Source: Salegentibacter maritimus (GTDB taxonomy: Bacteria; Bacteroidota; Bacteroidia; Flavobacteriales; Flavobacteriaceae). From it: DNA of 64,000 bases. The DNA is taken from NCBI RefSeq assembly GCF_016236915.1, contig NZ_JAEHOK010000003.1, positions 124,001-188,000 on the forward strand, read 5' to 3'. Under the pieces are notes generated by a model. The model saw only the letters and a list, made by a program, of their open reading frames with translations. It ran no database searches and was not told the DNA's origin. Shown here in pieces: positions 51,030 through 60,984 of the stretch; position 1 is the stretch's first letter, and each line of letters begins with the position of its first letter. The translations under genes were made by a program, and so were the position numbers.

Positions 51030-52658
51030 TTAATCTTCGGTTACTTTACTATCCCACCAATTTTTATTAGGGCTAAAGTCTTTAGAAAGCACTTTTTTTC
51101 GTTCTGCTTCCAGATTTGGCAACAGATTATTTACTTTCTTTTCGTACAACTCTTCGGCTAATTCAGGGTCGTGCATTGGATCTTTTTCTGGTTTCTTTGC
51201 GGCAACTTCTTTTAGAAATTCTTCTAACTCCTTCCGCATTTTTGAAGTAATCTCCGGGCTTTCTGATGCAACATCATTTTGTTCTCCGGGATCGATATTT
51301 AAGTTATATAACTCATCTCTATCATCTTCGTAATAATGGATTAATTTCCAATCTTTTTTCCGAATAATGGAAGAAGGCTCGCCCCCCTGATTTCCGTAAT
51401 GCGGATAATGCCAATAAAGGTTCCTATCGGCAATCTTTTTACCTTCCAATAATGGTTTTAGGCTTTTCCCATCTTTATGCTGATTTGGCAATAGATCGGT
51501 ATTCGCAAAATCAAGCAGTGTTGGGTAAAAGTCGGTGCCTGTTACAGGCTCCTCTATCTTTTTGGGAGCATCTTTCATCCAGGGAACTTTAATAAAGAAA
51601 GGTTCTCTTATACCTCCTTCCCATTGGTAGCCTTTCCCCCCACGTAATGGCAAATTTGAAGTAGAAAAGGAATCTCCGGAAGCCACACCACCATTATCTG
51701 AAGTAAAAACAACAATTGTATTATCGGCTATTCCCAATTCCTGTAATTTATCTAAAACCAGGCCTACAGCATCGTCCATTTGTTCTACAAGCCCCGCATA
51801 GATAGGATTATCCTGAACAGTACGAATAGGAAGTACGCGCTCCATTTCGTACCCACTTTCTTTGATTCCTAATTTTTCTGCTTTATTACGGTATTTTTCC
51901 CATTTTTTTTCGGTAGTCTGAATGGGGCCGTGAACAGCATAAAACGAAAGAAAAGCGAAAAAAGGCTCGTCTTTATTTGCTGTCATAAAATCTGAAGTTT
52001 CCCTGGCCAGGCGCATAGAGAGATTTTCGGCTTTTTCCCGGTTTGGAAGTTTAGGATTTTCCCAAGGAGAAAAATAACCACCTATTGGTGTCCCAACATC
52101 CCAGCCTCCTTTATTAATTTCAAATCCGTGATCTTCAGGATAAGAGCCTTCGTCTCCTAAATGCCACTTCCCGGCAAAAAAAGTTTTATAACCGGCATCA
52201 CGCATAGCTTCTGCCAAACTTGTATCTTTTTTGGGTAATTGATGAACATAATCTGCGGGCAGCAGTTTACTATTCCTACCAAGTCTACGCCAATCTTTAC
52301 CTGTAGCCTCACCAATCCAATTTGTAACCCCATGACGGGCTGTAAATTTACCGGTCATAATACTGGCACGGGCAGGACTACAAACCCTACTGGCAGAATA
52401 CCCCTGAGTAAAGATAGTACCTTCATGAGCTATACGATCTATATTAGGTGTTTCATAAAAATCACTTCCGGTAACACTAAGATCGTGAAGCCCCATATCA
52501 TCTACAAGAATAAAGACTATGTTGGGATTTTTATTATTTTCTTTGTTAGAATCATCTGAAGCTTTGTCATTATAATTTTTACAGCTTAGAATAACTAAAC
52601 TTAGCAAAAGCCCACTTAATAAAACTTTCGTTTTGTTAGATTTTAGGAGAGAAATCAT
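51030..52658 (-). CDS. secreted sulfatase, S1 family
   Basis: A 542-residue lipoprotein (LSLVILSCKNYND, anchor Cys26). It removes sulfate esters from glycans using formylglycine formed from Cys93 in RVCSPARASIMTGK. Metal ligands include DDMG near 53-56, KWHLGDEG and FTSDNGG. A C-terminal sheet domain contains KDWKLIHYYEDDRDELYNL. A separate maturation enzyme is required and not present here. It lies between GH20 and the EEP gene. The regiospecificity cannot be read. Confidence 0.94.
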   Translation of the reverse strand: MISLLKSNKTKVLLSGLLLSLVILSCKNYNDKASDDSNKENNKNPNIVFILVDDMGLHDLSVTGSDFYETPNIDRIAHEGTIFTQGYSASRVCSPARASIMTGKFTARHGVTNWIGEATGKDWRRLGRNSKLLPADYVHQLPKKDTSLAEAMRDAGYKTFFAGKWHLGDEGSYPEDHGFEINKGGWDVGTPIGGYFSPWENPKLPNREKAENLSMRLARETSDFMTANKDEPFFAFLSFYAVHGPIQTTEKKWEKYRNKAEKLGIKESGYEMERVLPIRTVQDNPIYAGLVEQMDDAVGLVLDKLQELGIADNTIVVFTSDNGGVASGDSFSTSNLPLRGGKGYQWEGGIREPFFIKVPWMKDAPKKIEEPVTGTDFYPTLLDFANTDLLPNQHKDGKSLKPLLEGKKIADRNLYWHYPHYGNQGGEPSSIIRKKDWKLIHYYEDDRDELYNLNIDPGEQNDVASESPEITSKMRKELEEFLKEVAAKKPEKDPMHDPELAEELYEKKVNNLLPNLEAERKKVLSKDFSPNKNWWDSKVTED

Positions 52659-52770
52659 GCGTTTGTATTTAGTTTGATATTTTAACTCGTAAAAATATCA
52701 TAATATAGTTATACCTCCTAACATGGTTTCCTATAAAATCACAAAAGCGGAGAATTGATTCTTCCCTCCC

Positions 52771-53697
52771 TTATTCTTTCACTAAAAGATCAACACCTAC
52801 CGGGTAGTGGTCTGATAAATATTCGGTTTCCCCTTCATTAAATATAAATGCATCCACTACTTTATCCAGCATCCCGGATGGCAAAAAAATGTAGTCAATT
52901 CTTTCTTCAATTTTTGAGCGCACACTCTTATGTTTTGAAACATTCATTAAAATTGGGCTAGGGAATGTAGCACGCTTATTTGCCGCTATATACTCACGAC
53001 ATATATCAACTAATGGGTATGATAAAAACATAGAAATTGTTGAATAATCAAATCTTCCTTCTATTAAGTTTTCACTATTATTTCCTCCATAATTCTGTAG
53101 TAATTTAGTTGCATTTCCCTCCATATAATCGGCATCCATAGGTGAATGCGCATTCATATCGCCCATTAATAAAAAGTTGTCCAAACCTTTATCCTGGATA
53201 TAGTTTACGATAAAATTGGCTTCCTGCAACCTTTCTTTTGTGTTAGATGGATTTAAGTGTGTCACTAAAAAATCGAAGCCATAGGTTTCAACATGTAAAA
53301 GACCGTGACCAACATTTGCAACGATTTTGTTCTTTATATTTATTGGTTTTTTTGAAGTTATTCCCACAGGATAACCATCTTCTTTAACAATTGCTGCGTA
53401 GGAATGCCCCCATTTCTTAGCCAATGCAATTAAACTTTCCTGAGTAAAATTATTAAGTTCCTGCATTGCCAATACTTCGGGATCCTGACTCTTAACCCAG
53501 GCTATGAAACGACCTTGTCGTTCTACATCTTTCCCCCAATTAAAACCATTAAAGATATTATAAGATATAATTCGAATCTTCTTTACATCAGGTTTCCAAT
53601 ACCTTTCTAAAGAATCAGTATTAACCTGAGCTTGAGATTGGTTAAAACACACCGAAAATATCAGAAAAATCAATGTAGAAAATAAAGGCTTTATCAT
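52771..53697 (-). CDS. secreted endonuclease/exonuclease/phosphatase family protein
   Basis: A 308-residue exported protein (signal FSVCFNQSQAQ). The EEP fold is shown by ISYNIFNGFNWG, VLAMQELNN with the metal-binding Glu near 80, FLVTHLNPS, LLMGDMNAHSPMDADY and the final LSDHYPVGVDL. Members act on nucleic acids, sphingomyelin or inositol phosphates, so the substrate is open. The genes on both sides are sulfatases (112 bp and 51 bp away), so it belongs to the glycan locus by position. A phosphoester or phosphate-supply role is possible. Confidence 0.87.
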   Translation of the reverse strand: MIKPLFSTLIFLIFSVCFNQSQAQVNTDSLERYWKPDVKKIRIISYNIFNGFNWGKDVERQGRFIAWVKSQDPEVLAMQELNNFTQESLIALAKKWGHSYAAIVKEDGYPVGITSKKPINIKNKIVANVGHGLLHVETYGFDFLVTHLNPSNTKERLQEANFIVNYIQDKGLDNFLLMGDMNAHSPMDADYMEGNATKLLQNYGGNNSENLIEGRFDYSTISMFLSYPLVDICREYIAANKRATFPSPILMNVSKHKSVRSKIEERIDYIFLPSGMLDKVVDAFIFNEGETEYLSDHYPVGVDLLVKE

Positions 53698-53748
53698 TGA
53701 ACTGTTTTTTGCTTTTGTTAAAATCTATTTTGAAATCATTGTGCTCTC

Positions 53749-55335
53749 TTATTCCTTCTCAAAAATCTTTATTTGTTCCCATTCCTGAGCATTCAATGGT
53801 GCATCATTTTGTTGCTTAGTTCCTGAAGTACTTCTACCATTCTCAATTATTGAAGTCATGAGCGCTTTCAATTCTTTGCTTTTTTCCGGTTTCTTTTCAT
53901 ATAAATTATGCTCCTCCCCAGGGTCTGATTCTATATTATACAATTGAAATACGGGTAGGTCTTTTACCTCTTTAGATCCTGGTACAGGATCGCTCCAGCC
54001 TCCCGAACCAGGGGCAAAAATCATTTTCCAGTTTCCTTTTCTAATCGCAAAAGTTCCGTTTACCGAGTGGTGAACCGTAGCTTTCCTTTTATAATTAGAT
54101 GTGGTTTCTTTAGAGAACAGCGGTAGCATTGAAAAGCTATCTTCCCCTTCATTATCCTTTAAATCAACCTCCAGGATATCTGCTGCTGTGGCTAAAAAAT
54201 CTGTTGAGCTTATAGTGATATCTGAAGTAGACTTTTGTTCTATATGAGCAGGCCATTTTACAATAAACGGAACACGATGTCCTCCATCAAAAATATCTGC
54301 TTTATGCCCCCGGTACAGATAACTGGATTGGTGCTTTTTCTCCCTAAGTACTTCTAAATTTGCACTTGGAGCCGGACCATTGTCACTGGTAAAAACTATT
54401 AGGGTATTGTCTTCTATTCCAGCCTCTTTCACTGCTTGAGAGAGTTGCCCCATATAGAAATCAATCTCCATAACAAAATCACCGTATGGATTTAAACCAC
54501 TCTTCCCTCTCCACTCACCGGTGGGCAGAATTGGCGTATGTGGCGAAGGCAGTGCCAAATACAAATAGAAAGGACTTTTCTTTTTAGAACTTTGTTTTAC
54601 ATATTTAATTGCTCTTTCAAAGAAATTGGGCGTAACATCTTCGTGTTCAAAATCGGCTCCAGTAGGGCCCGACCTCCAAAACTCATAAGAGTCTTTGTTT
54701 TCGGTAATGGTATCGGGCAATGCCGTAATGATATCGTTTTCAACATATACATAAGGTGCCATATCCAGAGAAGCGGCATGTGCATAGTAATAGTTAAACC
54801 CCAAATCTTTTGGTGAATTTTTTATTGGTTTTGAGAAGTCAATATTATCAAAATCCCGCAAATCCCAACCTGCACCCAGAGAATCTCCAGTTTTTAAGGC
54901 CCAATTCCAACCCAAATGCCATTTACCTATAAAAGCAGTATTATAGCCCTGTTTTGTAAGCAAGGATGCGATTGTTGTTCTATCGTTAGGAATTAGTGGC
55001 TCGGAAGCGCCCGTGAGGACCCCGCTTTTTAAAGGACTTCTCCAGTTATACCTCCCGGTTAGGATACCATAACGAGTGGGAGTACAAACTGAGGAAGAGG
55101 TATGTGCATCGGTAAACTTTATACCCTCAGCTGCCAACTTATCTATATGGGGAGTCTTTATCTTAGACTGGGGATTAAATACCTGAATATCTCCATACCC
55201 TAAATCATCGGCTAGCACATAAATAATATTTGGAGCTTTTTGCTGAACTTGATTTTCCTTTTTATCGGACTTACAACCAAAAACAAGAAGGCTAAAAAAC
55301 CCAACCAGGCTTATTTTTAAAATACTTTTTTTCAT
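53749..55335 (-). CDS. secreted sulfatase, arylsulfatase-type
   Basis: A 528-residue lipoprotein (GFFSLLVFGCKSDKK, anchor Cys21). Formylglycine residue Cys84 lies in SSVCTPTRYGILTGR. Metal ligands are in ADDLGYGD near 43-50, GKWHLGWNW and FTSDNGPAP. The C-terminal part is RKGNWKMIFAPGSGGWSD and ends with a PGEEHNLYEK pattern common in the family. It is distinct from the two other sulfatases, so the three probably act on different positions of one polymer. Separated from the third sulfatase by 131 bp, which holds only a CCCAC/GTGGG hairpin. Confidence 0.94.
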   Translation of the reverse strand: MKKSILKISLVGFFSLLVFGCKSDKKENQVQQKAPNIIYVLADDLGYGDIQVFNPQSKIKTPHIDKLAAEGIKFTDAHTSSSVCTPTRYGILTGRYNWRSPLKSGVLTGASEPLIPNDRTTIASLLTKQGYNTAFIGKWHLGWNWALKTGDSLGAGWDLRDFDNIDFSKPIKNSPKDLGFNYYYAHAASLDMAPYVYVENDIITALPDTITENKDSYEFWRSGPTGADFEHEDVTPNFFERAIKYVKQSSKKKSPFYLYLALPSPHTPILPTGEWRGKSGLNPYGDFVMEIDFYMGQLSQAVKEAGIEDNTLIVFTSDNGPAPSANLEVLREKKHQSSYLYRGHKADIFDGGHRVPFIVKWPAHIEQKSTSDITISSTDFLATAADILEVDLKDNEGEDSFSMLPLFSKETTSNYKRKATVHHSVNGTFAIRKGNWKMIFAPGSGGWSDPVPGSKEVKDLPVFQLYNIESDPGEEHNLYEKKPEKSKELKALMTSIIENGRSTSGTKQQNDAPLNAQEWEQIKIFEKE

Positions 55336-55466
55336 TGTTATTATTATAATTCGAAATTAGCTTCCCACCTTACAACACGTGGGATGCAACCATGTAGTTA
55401 CCCGCTTTAAGTCCATTTTTTAGCTAAAAGATACAACCGGGCAGTTGCTAAACTTTATTTCTTATT

Positions 55467-56903
55467 TTACTCTGTATAAAACTTTTCTTGATGTTGGGTA
55501 GCTAATTTCAGTAGCTCTTTTGCTTTTTCGGGATAACTATCAATCACATTGCCTTTCTCATAAGGATCATGAAGCAGGTCGTATAAAGTTGTATCTAAAT
55601 CTTCCTGATAATAAGATCCCGGCGCGCCACCAACCCCGGCTTTAGACAAAGTGCGGTAAGGGTGCCTTAAATGTAGTTTCCACCTTCCATCACTACTCAT
55701 TACACCTTGTAAGTTTGCATCATTGGAAAAAGGATAATATTGATGAGGGTTTTGGGCTCCGGGCTTATCTACTATTAAATCCCATACATCCTTCCCGTCT
55801 ATTTCATTTTCGGGAAGTGGCGTGTTAGTAAGTTTACAGATGGTAGGTAAAATATCGATAGAGCTAAAGGTTTTTCGGGTAATAGTTCCAGCTTTTATTT
55901 CTTCGGGATATTTGATAATAAGGGGATTGCGAACTCCACCTTCAAAAATAGTTCCTTTACCTTCACGAAAACGCGTTATTCCAGCGTGATCCCCATAGGC
56001 CAGCCAGGGGCCATTATCTGAAGCGATAAAAACAAAAAGGGTATTAGCTTCTAATCCATTTTTTTTGATGGCATCGTTAACCTGCCCTACAGACCAATCT
56101 AACTCCATCATCACATCGCCATAAACCCCGGTTCCCGATTTGCCCTGAAATTTTTCACCGGCAAAAACAGGTACATGCGGCATAGAATGCGGGAGATAGA
56201 GGAAAAATGGTTCATCTTTATTCTTTTCTATAAAACTTACAGCATCCTGGGTATACCATTTGGTAAGCTCTGTTTGGTGCTGGGCGGTAACACTATCAAT
56301 TACAACCTCGCCATTCTTCCAATACTGAAGTGGCCATTTACCCCAATATTCAGGATTTTCGGGATGACCAGACCACATATCGTTAGAATACATTAAGCCA
56401 GAAGATTCCTCAAATCCCCTATCGTGCGACCTATGGCCCGGTTTATCGCCCAGGTGCCATTTACCAAAAATCCCGGTTTTATAACCATTTTTCTGTAGCA
56501 CTTCTCCCATAGTTGCAAATTGCGGATCAAGACCCGGTTCACCAGGCCCGTGAGCCCCAAAAACCTTTGTACGCCCCGGGTAACTTCCAGTTAGCAACGC
56601 AGCGCGGGAAGCCGAACAAACCGCTTGCGGAACATAAAAATTATAAAAACTACGCCCTTCTTCTGCCAAAGTTTCAACATTGGGAGTTGGATATTGTGGG
56701 TTTCCAAAAGGTGCAAAATCATCGAAGGCCCCATCGTCTAAAAAGATTAAAACTACATTGGGTTTAGAAGCTTTGCTATCATTAGCTGTATCGGTTTTGC
56801 ATCCTAAAACCGCAAAAGGAATAAGAGCCAATATCAGATAGGTAAAGTTGCATCTAAATTTTTTCAGCTTTATTTTTTTTGTTCCCATTTTAAAAAAAAT
56901 CAT
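55467..56903 (-). CDS. secreted sulfatase with serine-type CSASR motif
   Basis: A 478-residue lipoprotein (ILALIPFAVLGCKTD, anchor Cys35). The formylglycine site is Cys96 in QAVCSASRAALLTGS, with Ala at the place of the usual Pro, a variant found in several S1 subfamilies. Metal ligands: LDDGAFDD near 55, GKWHLGDKPGHRSHD and IASDNGPW. The annotated start has an upstream MIFFK; the Met at codon six (MGTKKIKLKK) is an equally good start and leaves the signal intact. It is the first gene of the catabolic run after a 495-bp leader. Confidence 0.93.
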   Translation of the reverse strand: MIFFKMGTKKIKLKKFRCNFTYLILALIPFAVLGCKTDTANDSKASKPNVVLIFLDDGAFDDFAPFGNPQYPTPNVETLAEEGRSFYNFYVPQAVCSASRAALLTGSYPGRTKVFGAHGPGEPGLDPQFATMGEVLQKNGYKTGIFGKWHLGDKPGHRSHDRGFEESSGLMYSNDMWSGHPENPEYWGKWPLQYWKNGEVVIDSVTAQHQTELTKWYTQDAVSFIEKNKDEPFFLYLPHSMPHVPVFAGEKFQGKSGTGVYGDVMMELDWSVGQVNDAIKKNGLEANTLFVFIASDNGPWLAYGDHAGITRFREGKGTIFEGGVRNPLIIKYPEEIKAGTITRKTFSSIDILPTICKLTNTPLPENEIDGKDVWDLIVDKPGAQNPHQYYPFSNDANLQGVMSSDGRWKLHLRHPYRTLSKAGVGGAPGSYYQEDLDTTLYDLLHDPYEKGNVIDSYPEKAKELLKLATQHQEKFYTE

Positions 56904-57398
56904 TCTTTAATTGTTTTATCACATTAAAAGGCAGTTAAGTAATTATTTTACGACCAAATGCCATCTTTTATTATTAATCTCCTGTTTATAGGTATGTAAA
57001 CGCTTTAATTAAAACAAGGTAAAACTACCTCCTTAATTAAGAAACCTAAGCAAGGATAGAAAGCTACTTTCTTTATTAAGCACTCCATCTTATTGATTTT
57101 AGATAATTAGCTACGACCAGATAATATCACTCCAACTTAAGCCTAGTCTACTTTTTAAAATATTTTGATTTGAAACTGTATTCTTTCCAGGCGAAATTTA
57201 AAACTTTTGATTCATAATTAGATGTTCCTGGGCTTATATATTTTCTTTGAAACACACTGCCTTGTGAGTACATGGCTTATATTTTCACCAAATAACTTCC
57301 GTATATTAGTTTAACATCCCAAAGTTTTTAATATTCAAATACATGGTAATAGCATTAGAACCTACTAGCCAAAAAACAAGTAAAATAATTGCATAATT
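56904..57398. other. 495-bp intergenic region with a LacI-like operator
   Basis: Separates the TRAP operon end from the sulfatase gene; both are on the minus strand. TAAA-CGC-TTTA (56997-57007), as GTAAACGCTTTA, resembles operators of LacI-family regulators. A nearby CTTAATTAAG palindrome is at about 57033. The region likely holds the sulfatase promoter. No gene or other repeat recognised. Confidence 0.35.
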
Positions 57399-58688
57399 CT
57401 ATTCAAACAAACCCGGTAACCACAGGCTAATAGCAGGAATAAAAGTAATTAGAAGTAACACTAGAAACATTACCACATAGAGTGGTAGTAAGGGTTTTAT
57501 TACCTTTTGAATACTGGTTTTTGCCACACCAACTCCTACAAAAAGAACAGAACCCACCGGTGGTGTACATAATCCTACGCATAGGTTCATTACCATAACA
57601 ATTCCAAAATGGATTGGATCTACTCCCAGGTTTTCCATAACTGGTAAAAATATAGGTGTAAAGATTAGTACAGCCGGGGTGACGTCCATAAAAATTCCTA
57701 CAAAAAGCAACAATAAGTTAATAATCAATAAAATCACAAACTTGTTATCGCTAAGAGAAAGTAAGGTATCGCTAACGGCCTGAGGTATATTTTCATAAGA
57801 CATTACCCAAGACATACTCATAGATGCAGCAATTAACAACATAACAATAGCGGTGGTACCTACCGAATCCAGAAATACTTTAAAAAGAATTTTTCTATCC
57901 AGTTCCCGGTATATAATAGCTAAGACCAGGCAATATATAACTGCAATTCCAGAAGCCTCGGTGGCGGTGAATACTCCAGACACAATTCCACCAATTACTA
58001 CTACTAATAGCAAAAGGCTGGGAAATGCGTTAAAAAAGGTAGAGAGTATTTTTTTAAAGCTTGTTGAATTCCCGGCTGGATATTTTTTCTTTTTAATCCA
58101 TACACTGGCTGCAAGCATAAGGGCCAACCCCATTAAAATTCCGGGGATATAACCGGCTAAAAATAAAGACGCAATAGAAACCCCTCCACTGGCCAAAGAA
58201 TATACAATAAGCACATTAGAAGGTGGAATTACCATTCCTGTGGTAGAAGAAGTAATATTAATTGCCGCCCCAAACTCTTTAGAGTAATTTTCCTTCTCCA
58301 TAGGTGGCCCCAGAATACCTCCAATGGCTGAAGCAGCCGCTACGGCAGAACCGGAAATAGCACCAAATAATATTGCTGCTATTACATTTACATACACCAA
58401 TCCGCCGGGCATAGAGCCAATTAAGGCCTTCGCAAAATCAATAAGTCGCCGGGCAATTCCTCCCTGGTTCATTATTTGTCCCGCTAAAATAAAAAATGGA
58501 ATTGCAAGCAACGAAAAGCTGTCTAATCCTGTTCCCATTCTTTGCGCTATGGTGGTAAAAGCTACCAGTGAATCGAGTGAAGCCAGCATAGTAAATAAAC
58601 AAGACAACCCAATAGACCAGGCTACCGGCACCCCAATGGCCAGTAATACTACAAATGAAATTACAAGGATTAATATTTCTGAAATCAT
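57399..58688 (-). CDS. dctM: TRAP transporter large permease subunit
   Basis: A 429-residue inner-membrane protein with about twelve hydrophobic segments of the DctM type. Motifs are GVPVAWSIGLSCLFTMLASL near the start, AIPFFILAGQIMNQGGIARR and NLCVGLCTPPVGSVLFVGVG. It forms the sodium-driven channel of a tripartite carrier with DctQ and DctP. It overlaps dctQ by 4 bp. Context of KduI, KduD, KdgK and Eda suggests an uronate substrate such as an unsaturated uronic acid or its ketodeoxy product. Confidence 0.94.
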   Translation of the reverse strand: MISEILILVISFVVLLAIGVPVAWSIGLSCLFTMLASLDSLVAFTTIAQRMGTGLDSFSLLAIPFFILAGQIMNQGGIARRLIDFAKALIGSMPGGLVYVNVIAAILFGAISGSAVAAASAIGGILGPPMEKENYSKEFGAAINITSSTTGMVIPPSNVLIVYSLASGGVSIASLFLAGYIPGILMGLALMLAASVWIKKKKYPAGNSTSFKKILSTFFNAFPSLLLLVVVIGGIVSGVFTATEASGIAVIYCLVLAIIYRELDRKILFKVFLDSVGTTAIVMLLIAASMSMSWVMSYENIPQAVSDTLLSLSDNKFVILLIINLLLLFVGIFMDVTPAVLIFTPIFLPVMENLGVDPIHFGIVMVMNLCVGLCTPPVGSVLFVGVGVAKTSIQKVIKPLLPLYVVMFLVLLLITFIPAISLWLPGLFE

Positions 58689-59152
58689 GTTAGGTACTTT
58701 TCGGAATTTAAAATTTCATTTACTTTATAAGCTATTACCAATACACCACTTAGAGGAAGTACAGTATAAATAATGTATAAGGGAACCCCTAAGGCAGCCG
58801 AGTTTTGCCCCAGGTCAAAATTCACATAAACAAGGTTGCCCCCACCAATAATTAAAACCGTTATACAGAAAAATATTATTAAGACATTAATGCTGATTTT
58901 CAGTCTTTTTTTGTGCAGTGGGTTTAATTTGCTTTCCAACAAATCTATTGCTAAATGATTTTGCTGTCCTGATGCATAAGCCGCTCCTAAAAGCCCAATC
59001 CAAATGAGTAGAAAACGGGACAACTCTTCGGTTATAGAACTTGGGGCTTGCATTACATATCTTGAAAAGACCTGCCAGGTTACTGCCATAACCATAATAG
59101 CCATAAGTAGTACTAAAAAATGACTTAAAACTTTATCTATATTTTCTTTCAT
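58685..59152 (-). CDS. dctQ: TRAP transporter small permease subunit
   Basis: A 155-residue protein with four hydrophobic segments as in DctQ: LVLLMAIMVMAVTWQVFSRYV, cut here as LLMAIMVMAVTWQVFSRY, and SITEELSRFLLIWIGLLGAA with the conserved EELSRF. It stabilises DctM. The start is 104 bp from dctP, where a hairpin lies, and the end overlaps dctM by 4 bp. Confidence 0.92.
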   Translation of the reverse strand: MKENIDKVLSHFLVLLMAIMVMAVTWQVFSRYVMQAPSSITEELSRFLLIWIGLLGAAYASGQQNHLAIDLLESKLNPLHKKRLKISINVLIIFFCITVLIIGGGNLVYVNFDLGQNSAALGVPLYIIYTVLPLSGVLVIAYKVNEILNSEKYLT

Positions 59153-59173
59153 CTGTATATAGTTTTATAGCAT

Positions 59174-59215
59174 ATGCAGAGATTCTACTACATAGAAATA
59201 ACCGTATCTCTGCAT
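59174..59215 (-). other. intercistronic hairpin between dctP and dctQ
   Basis: ATGCAGAGAT (59174-59183) and ATCTCTGCAT (59206-59215) form a perfect 10-bp stem with a 22-nt loop and no T-run. In the minus-strand mRNA it follows dctP and could protect that part from 3' decay, giving more binding protein than permease. Confidence 0.55.
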
Positions 59216-59256
59216 GGTTAATTTTCTCATCTGGGATTTTACCGGTTTAAATAATA

Positions 59257-60243
59257 CTAGCCTGTTTTCTGGATTTTATCTATCAGGGTTTTAAGCTGAG
59301 GATTTTTGGCAAATTCCTCGTACATAGGTTTTACCTTAGCCCTAAACTTATCTTTATCTACCCTAAAGATCTCCACGCCGGCTTTTTTAACTTCTTCCAG
59401 TGCTTCCAATTCGGCCTCTCTCCAAATCTCCTTCTGATATTTGGTAGACTCTACAGCGGCTTCTTTAAGCCATTTTTGCTCCTCATTACTTAACTTATTC
59501 CAAACCGGCGTACCAATTACTAATTCATCGGGGAGGGAAGTATGTTCATCTAGTGTATAATACTTGCATATTTCATAATCTCGGGTTAAATGGAATGTTG
59601 GCGGATTATTCTCTGCGCCATCTACGATTCCCTGTTGTAAGGCTGTATATAACTCACTGGGAGAAATTGGGGTTGGGGACCCTCCCAATAACTTAACCAT
59701 GCGTATGGCTGCCTGGTTTTGCATTACCCGTATTTTTAGACCTTCAAGATCTGCAGGTTTTCGAATTGGCTTTTTACTGTAAAAACTTCTACTCCCGGCA
59801 TCGTAAAAAGTAAGCCCTTTTAACCGTTGTCCAGTACTTGCATTAAGCAGCTCTTTTCCTATTTCACCTTCTAGCACCTTAAAACGATGTTCCCGATCTC
59901 TAAAGAGGAATGGCAAACCAAATACTTCTAATTCAGGGGCAAAATTTGCCATTACTCCTGAAGAAATCTTAGTCATGCCCAAACTACCAATTTGCAATAA
60001 CTCCAAAGATTCCCGTTCTGAACCTAGTTGTGCGTTCGGGTAAATTGCAAGCTTCATCCTACCATTAGATTTTTCCTGAAGTCTTTTGTTCATAAAAACC
60101 ATTGCCTTATGAACCGGATGGCTAACATCTAAATGGTGACCAAGTTTTATAATCTTTACATCACTATGTTCCTCACAGGAAATGAAAATACCAATTAGCA
60201 AAATCAACAGAAGCTTTTTGCCTATCCTTTTTTGAAATTTCAC
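59257..60243 (-). CDS. dctP: TRAP transporter substrate-binding protein
   Basis: A 328-residue exported protein with signal KKLLLILLIGIFISC, which suggests lipid anchoring at Cys23. Family patterns are IKLGHHLDVSHPVHKAMVFM, GSERESLELLQIGSLGMT, LKIRVMQNQAAIRMVKLLGG and QQGIVDGAENNPPTFH, in which an arginine near 172 contacts the carboxylate of the ligand. It overlaps Eda by 1 bp. The uronate pathway context suggests a hexuronate-type ligand. Confidence 0.94.
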   Translation of the reverse strand: MKFQKRIGKKLLLILLIGIFISCEEHSDVKIIKLGHHLDVSHPVHKAMVFMNKRLQEKSNGRMKLAIYPNAQLGSERESLELLQIGSLGMTKISSGVMANFAPELEVFGLPFLFRDREHRFKVLEGEIGKELLNASTGQRLKGLTFYDAGSRSFYSKKPIRKPADLEGLKIRVMQNQAAIRMVKLLGGSPTPISPSELYTALQQGIVDGAENNPPTFHLTRDYEICKYYTLDEHTSLPDELVIGTPVWNKLSNEEQKWLKEAAVESTKYQKEIWREAELEALEEVKKAGVEIFRVDKDKFRAKVKPMYEEFAKNPQLKTLIDKIQKTG

Positions 60244-60920
60244 TAGTCTTTTGTTTTAGCTCGTTGTACGTATTTCAGGGCTCCTTCTAATTTTTCTTTT
60301 AAAGTATCGAGGTTATAAGAGCCATCTTTATTTTTAATAAAAACTTTAGACCCCACACCTACACAATGTACTCCTGCAGCAAACCATTGCTTTAGACTTT
60401 CTTCAGTAGTATCTACCCCACCGGTAGGCATAATACTGCTCCAGGGCATAGGCCCTTTTACTGCTTTTATAAAAGATGGACCTCCTACCGTGCCACCCGG
60501 AAATATTTTAACTACCTCTGCCCCTAATTCCTCGGCATACGATATCTCGGTCACCGAACCGCAACCCGGCATCCAGGCTACTTTACGACGATTACAGGTT
60601 TTGGCCATTTCTGGATTAACAATAGGAGAAACAATAAAGTTTGCACCTAATTGGAGGTATAACGAAGCAGTACCGGCGTCTATAACCGAGCCTACTCCCA
60701 TTATCATTCCGTCCAGGTTTTTTAAAGCATATTTATTCAGCTCGCCAAAAATCTCGTGCGCATAATCCCCGCGGTTAGTGAATTCAAACACCCGGGCTCC
60801 CGCCTCATAGCAAGTTTTTAAAACTTCTTTACATACTTCCAGGTTATTACTATAAAAAACCGGAACGATACCCGTCTTTTTCATAGTTTCTACTACCATT
60901 ATTCTCGTATAATTCGCCAT
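60243..60920 (-). CDS. eda: KDPG aldolase (2-keto-3-deoxy-6-phosphogluconate)
   Basis: A 225-residue class I aldolase splitting KDPG into pyruvate and glyceraldehyde-3-phosphate, the last step of uronate breakdown. Visible are the catalytic Glu in ARVFEFTNRGDYAHE, the substrate patterns GVGSVIDAG and ANFIVSPIVNPEMAK, and the Schiff-base Lys in EVVKIFPGGTVGGP. The C-terminal part is somewhat longer than E. coli Eda. It is last but one in the kdu-kdg operon, 64 bp from the kinase gene. Confidence 0.93.
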   Translation of the reverse strand: MANYTRIMVVETMKKTGIVPVFYSNNLEVCKEVLKTCYEAGARVFEFTNRGDYAHEIFGELNKYALKNLDGMIMGVGSVIDAGTASLYLQLGANFIVSPIVNPEMAKTCNRRKVAWMPGCGSVTEISYAEELGAEVVKIFPGGTVGGPSFIKAVKGPMPWSSIMPTGGVDTTEESLKQWFAAGVHCVGVGSKVFIKNKDGSYNLDTLKEKLEGALKYVQRAKTKD

Positions 60921-60984
60921 ATACTTCTTTTTATTGCTATGTTTTACTTAATCATATAATACCTTACAAATCTCACAGAATGTA

